From Parachlorella kessleri (Eukaryota > Chlorophyta > Trebouxiophyceae > Chlorellales > Chlorellaceae), in NCBI GenBank assembly GCA_001598975.1, contig BBXU01001194.1:1-47473 (forward strand): 47,473 bases of DNA, read 5' to 3'. Shown here piece after piece: positions 1 through 11,137 of the stretch. The position numbers and the translations under genes are program-made. How positions within the stretch are numbered: the stretch's first letter is position 1; each line of letters begins with the position of its first letter. The notes below the pieces were generated by a model. That model was not told the origin of the DNA. It did no database searches and saw only the letters and a list, made by a program, of their open reading frames with translations.

Positions 1-401
1 CGCGCGCACGCGGCCAACTTTGTACTAAGATGCAGATGCATCTCCTTTGGGTGTGCGTGTACGAACAGAGGGGAGGAAGTAGTCTGGTGTCTTGCGGGGT
101 GTGCTGGTCGCTTGCTACCTAAGGCGTCTTAGCAGCGCCTGATGGACCCTACAGGCCGGTGGGCCTCGCCCCCTTTGTGCTGCCAAGCCCCCTGTCCTGC
201 GCTGTGTCCCTCTGCTGCCGTTTGCCATGGGTGCCACCCACCCTCCAGGCTGATTAGGTTCGCTGTGACCCCCGGTGGGGGCTACCCGCCGGACACCCCC
301 ACCACCCACCCACCCGCCCTTCCGCTCTGTGGGTGCGTAAGGCGTTGCGCCACACAGCCCTACTCGTCCTAATCGTTTGTCATGTTAGTCAACCCGCGCA
401 G
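1..401. other. Upstream sequence of the glycosyltransferase gene, no exon recognised
   Basis: No coding segment is recognisable here. The stretch ends in an intron acceptor (cgcgcag, AG at 400-401) directly before the first supported glycosyltransferase exon, so at least its right part is intron. The earlier exons of that gene must lie here or to the left of the window. Confidence 0.5.
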
Positions 402-2709
402 GTGAAGACCATTGTCAACACCCGCTGGGTGTACCTGCCCACCACCGACCCCCACCACTTTGCGTACAAGGAGGGCAAGTACGCGGTCAACACCGACTTT
501 GAGAAGGTGGAGGGCGCGGTGAACCCCGCCATCAGGTGGGTGATGTGTCAATGATGAGTCAGGTTACTATAGTGATTGGTAAGCGGTCAACACACAGGCT
601 TCGAGGAGGTGGAGGGCGCGGTGAACTCCGCCACAGGTGGGTGATGTGTCAAGGATGAGTCGAGCCCCTGTAGTAGGCATCAAGGGTATACCATGGACGC
701 TGCACTGTGGACGGTGGAGGGCGCGGTGGCTCCAGCCATCAGGTGGGCGATGTGTCAATGCGATGAGTAGCAAGGGTAGTAACATGGGCGCTCGCCCCAC
801 CCCCCACCCCCCGCGTTCCCCTGGCAATAAGTGGGGCCTTCCTTCCTGGCTGCAGGAGTGGCAGGCTGGTGTTGTTCCACTATGCGCTCAAGTCGGCCAC
901 CGAGTACCGGGAGAAGATGCGGAGAGGTGCGGTGCGCTTTGAAGATGGAAATGCATGTGACAGGAAGGGGTGCGGCTTCTGCGTCCCGCTGCTTTGCTGC
1001 CGCGGTACCTGCCTCTCACTGCTAGCCTGGTGGCGACTGGCAGCATCTAGCACTGTGGGCGCCGACCCCCTCCTCCAGAGAGGCATGGTGGCAACTTCTT
1101 TTCAAGTACGTGTGCCTGTCACAGATATGCCCTTGCAAGCTGTACAGTTTGGCAGGCCCAGCCTCAGCCGTCGTGCAGCTCTCCTTCCGTCCGCCATGTG
1201 CACCGTGAGCAGCCTATTCTACTTCCTGCGACCATGCCAGCCACTCAGCAGGAGACACGCTCCCTGGTCGCACCTGTCAGACTGTGTCCCTTTACCATTG
1301 CATCCAGCAACGGCCGTGGGCCCTATGGGAGAGTCGCTGTATGCTAACCAAGCCCAGCTGCAAACCCCCTACAGCCACGCGCGCCACCATGCAACAAGTC
1401 ATTCTCTGGGGAGCTATGGACGACATGGTGACGGTATCAGATTCCATGCCGTGTCTTCATGCAGGCAGCGCGATAGGCGACTCCAAGAACATTGTGACGT
1501 TATTGGCTCCCACACCCTGCAGGCAGCGCCCTGGGAACTACAAGAACACCGTGACGGTATCGGATCTTGTACCCTGCAGGCAGCGCTGTGGGCAACTACA
1601 AGAACATCATGACGGCATCAGATCCTATTACCTGCAGGCAGCGCCATGGGCAACTACAAGAACATGCTGTTCTTCCGCCGCATAGACGAGGCCGCGCAAC
1701 AGAAATGCCGCCAGGCGCTAGACGCATGCCGCCGCTGGGGCCTGGGCTGGTGCACCGAGCAGGACGGCAGCACGACGGCTGTCTCGGTGGGTGGGTGGTT
1801 GGGCCTACCCTACCTTCCGGGCTGGCGGCCCGTGGTGACGTGGGGTCCTAGGGCCAGGTGTACATGCGACTCGTCGGCAGGTTGAGCCCGTGCCTGTCGC
1901 GCTTGTCAGGGATGCCTCTGGCACATGGCACCGTGGCTGTCTACAATGCCGGCTGGCTGATACTGGCCAGGCCCTTGGCATGGCAGCCGCCGCGTGAGCT
2001 TTGCTTGTCTTCTTCCCATGGTCACACCGGCATTGACTACACCTTTGGTGTGTGGGGCCCCGCGGCGGGGTTGCAGTGAGGGGGGCAACACACGGCCCTC
2101 CACAGCGTGCATGCCTTGCATAGCAGTGGCTCCTGGTTGCCGCTTGGCTGCAGGGACCCATCCACCGCGCCCTGGCAGATGCCGAAGCGCAGGCGCGGCG
2201 GGAACAGCAGCAGGCACAGCAGCAGGCGGACCAGCTAGCGCAGGTGAGCTCGCTGACCCCCACTGGCTAGCTGGTCATGTGACTGTCCCATTTGCCGCTG
2301 GCTCGTGCCATGCTCTCAAAGCACCTGGGCCGCGGTACTAGGTTAGCTTTCTCCACTCCCTAGGTGTGATCGCCAGCTGAGCGTAGGGTGTCATCTCACC
2401 AGCAGCTCCCTACCCAGCCTCTGCAGGGGGGGAGGCGGGAATTGTCTATGTTATATTTTACAGTGTATATGTGTCAAGCTCGTTCCCTCCCTCGCTTCCG
2501 CAGGAACTCCTATGACAGCGAGGGAAGTAGTAGGCGTCGGGATATGTTAGGTAAAGGAGTGAGTCTGGGATCCATTCCTTTCTTTCCTTTTGCAGGAACT
2601 CCTTGAGGAGGAGCAGCAACCAGGGGAGGTGCCCGTGGTCAGACCACAAGGCCTAACCCCTGCCACTGCAGCCCTCGGCCAGGGAGACACCGCAGCTGCC
2701 AACAGCTAG
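402..2709 (+). CDS. Glycosyltransferase, GT2/GT92-like (DUF23 / Glyco_tranf_2_4), 3' part
   Basis: C-terminal part of a glycosyltransferase; such enzymes move a sugar from a nucleotide-sugar to an acceptor, usually in the secretory pathway. Five exons join in frame: 402-535, 856-926, 1638-1786, 2154-2243 and 2596-2709 (TAG stop). Family landmarks are NPHHF-like DPHHFAYKEGKYAVN, then LVLFHYALKSATEYREKMRRG, where FHYALKS matches the conserved HY..KS block, then GNYKNMLFFRRID. A short Gln/Ala/Glu-rich tail follows (QARREQQQAQQQADQLAQ). Exon 2 could instead end at 956, which keeps the phase and adds ten residues; 926 aligns better and is preferred. Donor or acceptor edges of exons 402-535, 1638-1786 and 2596-2709 are repeated inside the introns (see findings). 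The 5' end and any signal or membrane anchor are outside what I can see. Family call is fairly sure; the substrate is unknown. Confidence 0.7.
580..770 (+). repeat. Two decoy copies of an exon 3' edge plus donor
   Basis: The last part of the exon ending at 535 and the start of its intron are repeated twice, with donors GTGGGT at 637 and GTGGGC at 743 and a shared core ggtggagggcgcggtg followed by a cag-gtggg splice site and gatgtgtcaa. Spacing is about 101 and 106 bp. Confidence 0.8.
1405..1650 (+). repeat. 58-bp tandem copies of an exon 5' edge plus acceptor
   Basis: Four copies of tgcaggcagcg...ggcaactacaagaac start at 1460, 1518, 1575 and 1633, giving periods of 58, 57 and 58 bp. A partial fifth copy precedes 1460. 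Only the last copy, which opens the real exon at 1638, continues into the conserved glycosyltransferase reading frame. Confidence 0.9.
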
Positions 2710-3745
2710 GAGTTCTGCTTGGGCACTCAGCAGGTGGTGGGCACGAGTGCTGGCGTCGCGACAGGCAGCTGGGCAGGCGTAGCCTGCGGAGCAGGCAAGT
2801 GGTCAGAGCGCTGAGCAGGCATAGCACAGCCAGCCTGACATGTGCCCAGCCTTACTAGCGTACCCATCTCATGGACTGGGTACAATTGGTGTTTGCACGA
2901 GGCTTGCTCCAGCTTCGGCAGAGGATATATATTTTCTCTGCTGTGTGGGTGGCTCGGCTTGCATTGCTTAGTAGGTTACCGTTGTTGCTGCGAATCTCGT
3001 GCATTTGGGTTTTTGCGCTGTACGGCTTTTACCTTCTTCTTTTAGCAGCACCTGTAGATGCAGCACAGAGGCACTGTACAGTGCACTGTTGCAGAATCTC
3101 CCTAGGTAGTGGTAGGCAGGCAGCCTGCCCCTCTCCCCTAAACCCATGGCTGTGGTGTACCTTAGCTTGCGCCTGGCTCGCTTGCCTCGTTCCCTTTGGG
3201 AATGTGGTCTATTGTTATTCCTTCCCACATATTCCTTTACTGGCCTTTATGGTGGATGCTAGTAGAAGTCACGAGAGGTGTGTAGCTGATCATGTGTGGC
3301 CTGCCTGTCCAGGTGTAGCCGCTAGCATGTACTTGGTATGTAGGTACCTGCCACCGGTGGCTATGGTATTTAGTTAAGGTGGCATTGTCGCTGCGTCCAC
3401 GCTCCACGTTGCGCAAATCGCCTTCAACGGTTGCTATGAACCCTGGTATCAGTTGTGGCCGCCAGGTGGGTGCCCAAACACATTTGCTTCCTTTCTGGCT
3501 TTGTTCTGCCAGTGCCAATCGCCTTCGAGGAGTCCACATTGCTGGCAGTTGTGATCTTGCCCCGTGTCATATCCCAAACTGCCTCCTACAATACAACAAT
3601 AATGGCCTTGCGCCATATATGGCTAAGTCTATATAGACTGGCAAGGTGGACAGGAGGTGTACAAAACCGTGGTACACAATGGTGCTGTAGAGGCGGCCTA
3701 AGAGGGTTTTACAAACACACTACATGTAACCCATAAATGCATGCG
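2710..3745 (+). other. Probable 3' UTR of the glycosyltransferase gene
   Basis: No conserved reading frame is seen. The stretch runs from the TAG at 2707-2709 to a TGTAA motif at 3725-3729, the usual chlorophyte poly(A) signal. About 1 kb is long but usual for green algae. The open frame 2871-3377 inside it looks accidental. Confidence 0.45.
3725..3729 (+). terminator. TGTAA poly(A) signal candidate
   Basis: TGTAA pentamer about 1 kb downstream of the glycosyltransferase stop, in a gap with no gene on this strand. It is a short motif and is judged by position only. Confidence 0.4.
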
Positions 3746-4076
3746 AAGGAAGCGCAGGTTAAGTTAGGCCAAACTTAAGACGCAGTGCTTCGACTTGTCC
3801 TGCTAACCGAGGAACCCAGGCTTTCAGAGGGCGCTGATGTGCTCGCCAAACTGCTTGCAGCATTTCAAGCACCAATAAACGGAGCTTTTGCACTGGCAGA
3901 GGAGCATTCACTCAAACACCGTCCTGCCAGACCCAGGGCATAATACTGCAGCTCATGCGGCCTGCCACCAATAAGCCTCTTGGAGAGGAGACCTACTGGA
4001 TCAGGTCTCAGGCAAGCCCCAAAAAAATAGGTGCATATGCAATCACATAGCACAATTCAACCCCAACTGTCCTCAA

Positions 4077-4081
4077 TTACA
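4077..4081 (-). terminator. TGTAA poly(A) signal candidate for the first GST gene
   Basis: TTACA on the plus strand, so TGTAA on the minus strand, about 360 bp beyond the stop of the GST gene at 4440. It would give a 3' UTR of roughly 370 nt. The gap 3746-4439 shows nothing else. Confidence 0.4.
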
Positions 4082-4439
4082 TGCCTGCCACCATTATACA
4101 CACCTCGAAAAATACAATAGTCCAAATACAGCTTGCCCTGAATGAAATGTCAACCCCGCCTTCCAGGCATTAACAGCTCGCCACTCCTTCCCGTCAGCAC
4201 CAGCCAGCGGGTTTCGCCTCAGACACCAGTACACGAGGGCAGCTTTTGGTGATGCCAGCAAGACCCACAAGCCTGCTTGCTGTGGTAATGGTCGGACAAA
4301 TAGTATGTTACCTATGCACCCGCGGGCAGGGTGGGCTTAACAGGCTCTGACCCCTGCCAGGACGACAGCCTGCCAGGAAGGAGCCGGGCCGGTGCGCTGT
4401 GGTGAGATCTGATACCCAGCCGCACCGAGCTGCACCGGC

Positions 4440-6856
4440 TTAGTACCGGCCGGTGAGGTTGGCCCACCATGCCTTGGCCAGTGCCGGCAGGAAGAGCCTG
4501 GCAGCCGTAAAACCGCTCAGGGCGGGGCCAAACACCTTGTTCCAGCTGGGCCGCTGCTGGACCCGCTTGTAGTAGGAGTTGAGTGCGGGGCGGGGCTCGA
4601 TGAACCTGCAAGTGAACAAACATGCACCCCGTCAGCCTATAGCTCCATGGGGTTGCTAGACCTGGAGCTGCCGAGCTGCGACATACCCAAGCTCACCGCA
4701 ACCTCACTTCTCCTGCTGCTACACTGTACGAGAAACCCTCATGACTCTGTGGGACAATAACCAGGAAGGGTGGATCCCTGCTGCATCCTGCCCATGCACT
4801 GCCACTCGCCCCAAACACCCACCCAAATCCCCCACGCCACTCACTTGGCCTGCTGCTTGCCCATCTCGATGCGGAACAGCAGCACCGTGAGCAGCACGTC
4901 GGCCAGGGAGTAGGTGGGCCCTGCCAGCCAGCCTTCGGCTCCAGAGGCCTTCAGCCGGGACTCAGCAGTATCCAGCAGCTCGTTAAGAATTTTATCATTC
5001 TTGTCTATTGCCGCCTGGTCTTCGATAGCCTTTGCCGCAGCAGCCATAGCAGCGAGTCTCTCCTTATAGAGGGGAGCGAGGTCAGGGTTCTCCTTCATGC
5101 GAGCCTTGGCATACCTACACCATGCGACAGGAGCGCATGCTTCAAGGCTTGGTCACCTCAGTGCTGCGGCATAGTATGCAGCTCCCAGAAGGGCAGGCGG
5201 GGGTTAGTTTGGGTCTTTTTGGCATGCGTGCCTTGGCACTACCTGCACGAAAGGATACCAAGGCGGGGCTGTGTTGTCCACCGACAACTTCTCCTGGCAA
5301 GAATGCGCCACATAGTACACAAGTGATATCTTCCAGCGCGCTGGGTTGGAATCCCAGCTTCGGACCTTGGCATACAGGTCAGGGCGGTACTGAATGTGTA
5401 GGAGTTGCCTGGGAAGGATGGCAATGCACATGAGCTACCGCCGGTAGCTCTGGTTGCTGAGCACTTGTGCATGATGTTAAAGTCTGCAATAGGCCTGTTA
5501 CTAGTCAACCATGCCCTGCTTTTTTCGCACCTCTCCCTGAACAGGATCAGCTTGCCCAGGATGGACTTCACTTGGTCCCCTCCATTGGCGGCAAAAAAAA
5601 GGTTGCCATCCCACTCATGCACCTGCACACGACAAATTCCCATGTTAAGGGCGGGATCGTATGTGATGAAGAGTACTGACAGGTTGCAGACTCCCTGGAA
5701 TGCGGTTTGCTTCGTCTCCCACCGCACCATCAGTCAATGCTTTCTGTCCCGAGCGTCTACGAGCACTGGTGACGCGCAAGCGTGTGGTGGTAAACCCATG
5801 GTATTCTAACCCCATCAGCTGACATGATTATCTGAAGTTGCAGTTACTTCAGTATCATGTCCAGCCCCTCACAAAGCAGGGGATCCCATCGCTGCATCCT
5901 TCCAAGCGTGACGTGTGAGTGCGAGCTTACCTCCTTCCCCCACTGCTCGATGAAGGCCCTATCAACTCTGTCGCCACCCAGCGCGGGACCCCCAAGGTTT
6001 TCGTCCACATACTTGGTAATGTCTAAGCTCTCCCCAATGGCCTTATCACCCACAACCAGGAAGGGGACGAGGCCCTGGGGGTTGGTCCGGAGGTAGGCGG
6101 GGCAGAGGGACTGGCCGTTGAACAGGTTGATGAACTGCACAATGGCAGTGGCAAATGATGGAAGGAGAGGCTGGACACTGCAATGAAACAAATACATTGC
6201 AACAGTAGGGGCGCTATGGAAGCCCTCCACGACTTGGCTGTAAGGATAGACTAGGACTTTCTCTGGGTGGGAAAAGACGAGCCAACCTGCGCCCTGCTAG
6301 CCTCATATCCAGAGTCCAGGTAAAGGTAGCAGGGCACCCAAACCGGCTTAGCTGTATCTTACTAGTTTTCTGTTGTCACTGGTACCTGAAGGAAGGCTAT
6401 CAGTACTGACAGTGCACTAATGCACTGCTGGGGCTGCGCCACAACGCTGCAAAACCACGACCAGGCTGCTGAGCCACAGCGCGCTTGCCTTGGTGGTGTA
6501 AGGCACGCCTTTCTCTACCAACATCAGCCGAGGCTTGGCAGGGTAGTAAGCAAGGGGGTAGTCGTAAAGTATAGGGAGTGCAGCCTGCAAGCACCAGCCA
6601 TTGCAGCATGGCTGGCTATGTGAGGTTCACCAAGGATGAAGGCTATACCGCTTTCTGGAATGTCACTCTGTTGACGCAGGCAAGTGCCTGACAGGTAGCG
6701 GTAGCTGCGCCCACACCCTTCAGCTCTTGCTTAAGTATTCCAGTGCACCTAGATACCTAGATACTCAGGTGACCGGGTCAACCAACTATCGAGGCGCCCC
6801 GTGGGGCCGGGACATTAGTGATCAGGCGCTCTCACTAAGTAAGGCGGACTTACCAT
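4440..6856 (-). CDS. Glutathione S-transferase paralog 1
   Basis: Probable glutathione-conjugating or related thiol-transfer enzyme, cytosolic (no presequence). Six exons on the minus strand: 6856-6854 (ATG only), 6584-6489, 6134-5931, 5622-5531, 5114-4845 and 4605-4440 (TAA), joining in frame to 276 aa. The thioredoxin-like N domain is about residues 2-90 (LYDYPLAYYPAKPRLML, LFNGQ, LVVGDKAIGESLDITKYVDE); GESLDI is the ES/D glutathione-contact motif. The helical C domain is about 100-240 (WLAGPTYSLADVLLTVLLFR). The alpha4-alpha5 region is long, as in TCHQD/GDAP1-like GSTs. The usual catalytic Ser/Cys near the N terminus is not obvious; Tyr or Asn stand there. The intron after exon 2 has a GC donor (AAG|GCAAGC). 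The intron before 5114 holds two decoy copies of the next exon's start. First of three tandem paralogs. Confidence 0.8.
5217..5390 (-). repeat. Two decoy copies of the GST exon-5 start
   Basis: Reading the minus strand, gtagtgccaaggcacgcatg after a gcag acceptor (first base 5242) and tatgccaaggtccgaag (near 5376) mimic the real exon start at 5114, gtatgccaaggctcgcatg. Spacing is about 128-134 bp. Confidence 0.7.
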
Positions 6857-8599
6857 GACTCTGTCGTTGGGTCTCTACCGGCCTGGCAGCAAGCTTCCTA
6901 GATCAGTGATGTTCAGTGCAGTTAGGGTTGCAGCGGAGGATTCCTTCACGCAGTAGCAAATAAGGTTCAAGGTGTGTATTCTGTGTTCGATCGGCCTCTT
7001 ATCTCACCCACATGCTCACCCAACCAGCTGCAGCTGCTAGCTGCTGGGTGAAGTAATCCATGACTTTGCTTGGGTCTGTACCGGCCAGGCAAAGCTGTCC
7101 TATGTCAGTAGTAAACGGTGCAATAGAGTCGCCCAGAAGCAAAGTCGGATGTCAGATGTGGATCACGCAGTATCAGTAGAGTTGTCAGGTGAGCGGTGGG
7201 TGTCACCATTCAGCTCCATGATGGAAGACGGTACAGACCCAGAATCCGCGGGAGAGCCTGGGCGCTGAGCGCTTACGACCAGGAGTTAGTTCAGCTGCCA
7301 TCAGGTTGTCTCTATGGCTGTGGCGCTCGCCAGGAGTGGCTCACGTGTGTCGATCTGGTACCCCGGCTGGGGCGCAGGCGCGGCGAGCAGCAGCAGGCGC
7401 AGCAGCTTGCAAAGCAGCTCAGCCGGGTGCTCCTGAGGCTTGCCTGATGGGTATGCTCTTTGCCAAGCTTGCCTCTTTGCTACAATTGTGCTACACGTAG
7501 CATAGATCCCTTTTTGACCGGTATTGTGACCCTGGTTTTATTGGTCGCTACCAGGTGAGCGAGCCAATCATGTGGTTCAAGTGCGCACAATAGGGGTTGA
7601 ACTCCCCTCTGGCATTCCTTCTGCCATTGTCAGGTGCATTTAACAGTGTTGACAACGACGAGGTTGCCGCGTGTCATTGGGCTGTCAGGGTGGCAGGGCA
7701 ATGCGATCAGAGAGGAGGTACGGGTATACTGGGCTGAAAGGGGTGTATGCAGTTATGCTCTGTGTCCTGCCTGAGATCTGAGCCAGTAGGTCTCTCCAAC
7801 TCTCAAGACTGGCACTACGGCTCATTCATGTGCTTCTTTTTCCTGTGTGTATATTTACAGTTGCCGTGCTTCATGACGAAAATAGTAATCAAAGACACGC
7901 AAGACGGACGGGCTGAGGTGTCCGCATAGTACAGAAACTTGCACCAGAGGCCCTCGTGACCTCATCTTTTGATCAGTCCATGAAAGATAGCTACCATTCG
8001 ATGGAACACAGCAGCGCTAAGTTGAGGCTCGAAACGAGCCCACACAGTCAATGCAGTCCTGTGAGTCGTATATGTCCAAGACACTCCAGACTATCAGGCT
8101 AACGCAGGATGTGCCCATCAGAGCATTGCACTACCTCAGAGAGCGTGCACTTGGAGATGCAACGGCCTAGGCACCCTACAGAGCACCCAGGCCACACCCG
8201 GGGCAAGTACACCGCAGATCGCACCACCATCGCATTCAACAACTCCCGAGGAAGCCACACTGGATCCAGTACAGCCTGGCCCCCAAGCCGTGTCAACCCA
8301 GCCACTCGCGACAGTACACGCTGGCCCCCTCCCCTCCTCACCACCAGCCAGAGGGGAGGTCCGCCTCAGTACCAACCAGTGAGGGCGGCCCACCAGGCCG
8401 GCTTTCCGTCGTGCCGCCAGGGCCCACAAGTCTGTTCGCACTAGTAGTAAAGTCTGAACCAAAGCCTCGCATCACCCAGATACGCCCCTGTGGGCTGAAC
8501 TCACCACCCCTAAGCCCCATGCCACGCAGCCGCGTAAGAGGAGAAGGCCAGCCGGCATGCCAGCAGATGAAGTTGCTAGCCGAGGCATTTTCCACCGCC
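6857..8599. other. Spacer between GST 1 and GST 2
   Basis: Holds the 5' UTR of the left GST gene and the 3' UTR of the middle one. At 7040-7160 lies a degenerate second copy of the start-exon region: on the minus strand, acagacccaagcaaagtcATG, but followed by gattac instead of a GT donor. A degraded copy of the GST last-exon end lies at 8368-8420. No independent gene is seen. Confidence 0.5.
7855..7859 (-). terminator. TGTAA poly(A) signal candidate for GST 2
   Basis: Minus-strand TGTAA about 740 bp past the stop at 8600. Position fits a 3' UTR end, but the motif is short. Confidence 0.3.
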
Positions 8600-11137
8600 T
8601 CAGTACCAGCCGGTGAGGTTGGCCACCCAGGCCTTTGCCAGCGCCGGAAAGAAGAGCTTGGGACCTGTAAGCCCGCTCAGGGCGGAGCCGAACGCCTGGT
8701 TCCAGCTGGGCCGCTGCCGGACCCGCTTGTAGAAGGAGTTGAGTGCGGGGCGGGGCTCGATGAACCTGCGAGTGACCAGCCATGCATGCGGTGCCGTCAG
8801 GCCAGGAGTGCGCATCAGACAGCAAGATGCACCAGACCCATCGAGATCTCGACTTCTGCCCAGCTCATGAGAAATAGTTACCACTCCAGGGAACACAGCA
8901 GGCGCTGCTAGACCCAGAGGCGACGAGGAACCACAGGCAGGTTTTCAGCACCAACTCACTTGCTTTGTCGCTTCACCATCTCAGCACCTCCAACTGTCTA
9001 TGGAACAGTAGCACGACGTGGGACCTTCAGCTGGCAGGCGCTCACCACACATATTAACCCACCCCTGACCTAACAAAGCCTCCCACGCCACTCACCTGGC
9101 CTGCAGCTTGTTCATCTCAACCCGGACTAGCAGCACCGTGAGCAGCACATCAGCCAGGGAGTAGGCGGGCCCTGCCAGCCAGCCTTCAGCTCCAGAGGCC
9201 TTCAGACGGGACTCGGCAGTATCCAGCAGCTCGTCAAGAACCTTGTCATTCTTGTCTACTACCGCCTGGTCCCCAATGGCCTTGATCCCAGCAGCCATTG
9301 CCTCAATCTTCTCCTTGTAGAGGGGCGCGAGGTCAGGGTTTTCCTTCATGCGTGCCTGGGCATACCTGCAGCATGCAACACGAGGCAACACTGTCGAAAC
9401 TTGGTCGCCAAACGCGGCTGGCAGGTACTCACTCATCAAGGCAGGCGGGGGCTAGCTTGGAGTGCTTTACTACGCGCGCCTTTGCATACCTGCACAGCGG
9501 CACACAAAGGCGGGCTTGTACAGTAGCAACGGTTGTCCTAGCCTGCACCTAGCGGCTTGCAGTAGCGGCGGGGTGGTCAGGGCCTGCTGACTTGGGGATT
9601 CTAGACAACGGCTTGGCATACCAGCGGTTGTAGAATGAAGAGTTGCCTGGCCCGGGGTGGATGCTAGTCACGTCGCCTCGGTTAGCTCTGGTTGCTGAGC
9701 AGCCGCGAAAGCTGTCATTTTGCAGGGTCTGAGATGGGCAGGTCCTTGGTGGACCACGCCCTGCTTTATTGAGGGTGGCTGGTCGTGCAAACAGAGGTGA
9801 AGGCAAACTGTGGTGACAGGGGCAATGCAGATATGCTTTGGGCCCTGCTTTGTTCGCACCTCTCCTTGTACTGGGTCAGCTTGCCCAGGATGGACTTCAC
9901 TTGGTCCCCTCCATAGGCAGCCATGAAAATGTTGCCATTCCACTTATCCACCTGCAAGTACTAAGCCCAATTTCTCTGGCAAGGAGCACTGTCAACATGC
10001 AAGCTTGACATGCACAGTGTTCGTTTCAGCCCCCCCATGAATGATGACGAGGGATTGGTCCTTCCCCCCAACACATGGCGTATGGGGAGTGATAAGGCAG
10101 GCGTGTAGCAGTTAGGCTGTAACGTTCCAACGCCATCACCTGGAATGGTAAGGTGCAGGGTCAGGTGCTTGAGTCGCAAGTACTGCCCCTGACAAGGACC
10201 TAGAGAGCTCTATCGCAACACACTGGCGTTCTAATGGTAGCATTAGCGTCGTTAGCCAGGACCTTACCTCCTTAACCCACTGCTCGACGAAGGCCCTATC
10301 AACCTTGTCGCCACCCAGCGGGGGACCCCCCAGGTGTTCGTCCACATACAGAATACACTCCAAGCTCTCCGTAAGGGTCTTATCACCCACAATCAGGGTG
10401 GGGGAGGTGCCGTGGGGGTTGAGGCGGAGGTAGGCGGGGCTAAGAGACTGGCCGTTGAACAAGTTGATGAACTGCAAAGCGGCAGTAGCACCTATTGAAA
10501 GTGAGAGACAGGAGGGTAAGACACAGGGGTGAAGCAGGGGACAGTGGAAGCATTGCAGGACGTGGCTCGGGAAATAGCCGAGCCAGCTTGCCCAGTGGCT
10601 GCCTAACAATGACAGTTCAAACAAGCTAGCAGGGCACAGCGGCCTAGCACTGTACCAGATGTAAGCCCGTGTAGGAGTGTTGGGCACTGCTAAACCTGCA
10701 CCACAACAGTACAAGCCACGACCAGGCTGATGAGCCACAGCTTGCTTGCCTTGGAGGTGTAAGGCACGCCTTTCTCTATCAGCAGCAGCCGAGGCTTGGC
10801 AGGGTTGTAGGCAAGGGGGTAATCATAGAGCACAGGGAGGGTAGCCTGCAAAGCACCAGAGCCTTGCAGTATGGTGCCTATACGAGGCGATCAAGCGTGA
10901 GTGGTACACTTGCTGGATGCCATCGTATCTCACAAGCGAGTGCAGGTCGAAGCTAGCTCACAAGTTCTCACAACCTTTACATCTTGCCAGATTGCAACCT
11001 TCTCAGGGCTTCTCAAAAGCAGAACGAGACCGCTTTTTGTTGTACGAAACGGAGATGCGCAAGTGACACGCCACTAGTCAGGCGTCCGCCCGTTGGACTA
11101 GTGATCAAGCACGTTTACCGGGGTAGGGACCTACCAT
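8600..11137 (-). CDS. Glutathione S-transferase paralog 2
   Basis: Second member of the GST array, with the same exon lengths as its neighbours. Exons: 11137-11135 (ATG only), 10845-10750, 10471-10268, 9951-9860, 9365-9096 and 8765-8600 (TGA), 276 aa. Motifs: LPVLYDYPLAYNPAKPRLLL, INLFNGQSLSPAYLRLNP, TESLECILYVDEHLGG in place of the GESLDI-type motif of the others, and WLAGPAYSLADVLLTVLL in the C domain. It diverges most in the presumed glutathione-contact stretch (TLTESLECILYV), so its substrate range may differ. The donor after exon 2 is GC (AAG|GCAAGC). The intron between 9860 and 9365 holds decoy exon starts near 9489 and 9617. The intron between 9096 and 8765 holds a degraded copy of the exon-5 end at 8956-9016. 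No frameshift or internal stop is seen. Confidence 0.8.
8956..9016 (-). repeat. Degraded copy of the GST 2 exon-5 end
   Basis: The plus-strand stretch cacttgctttgtcgcttcac followed by atctcag and ggaacagtagcacgac mirrors the real exon end and donor (cactcac..., ggaacagcagcacc...) seen in the paralogs. It lies inside the last intron. The intron-5 positions in the other two genes (near 4704 and 12266) show weaker remnants. Confidence 0.6.
9470..9630 (-). repeat. Two decoy copies of the GST 2 exon-5 start
   Basis: Minus-strand gcag|gtatgcaaaggcgcgcgt (first base 9489) and gtatgccaagccgttg (near 9617) repeat the real exon start at 9365. The offsets, about 124 and 128 bp, match those of the other two GST genes. 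Confidence 0.7.

Noticed and set aside
2871..3377. 168-codon open frame on the plus strand after the glycosyltransferase stop
   Set aside because: Hydrophobic but with no domain, no splice context, and placed before a TGTAA in what fits a 3' UTR.
7196..7447. Plus-strand frame with RRRGEQQQAQQLAKQ, similar to the glycosyltransferase tail
   Set aside because: Similarity is limited to a Gln/Ala/Arg-rich low-complexity stretch (gcgcaggcgcggcg). It may be a dispersed fragment but is not convincing as a gene.
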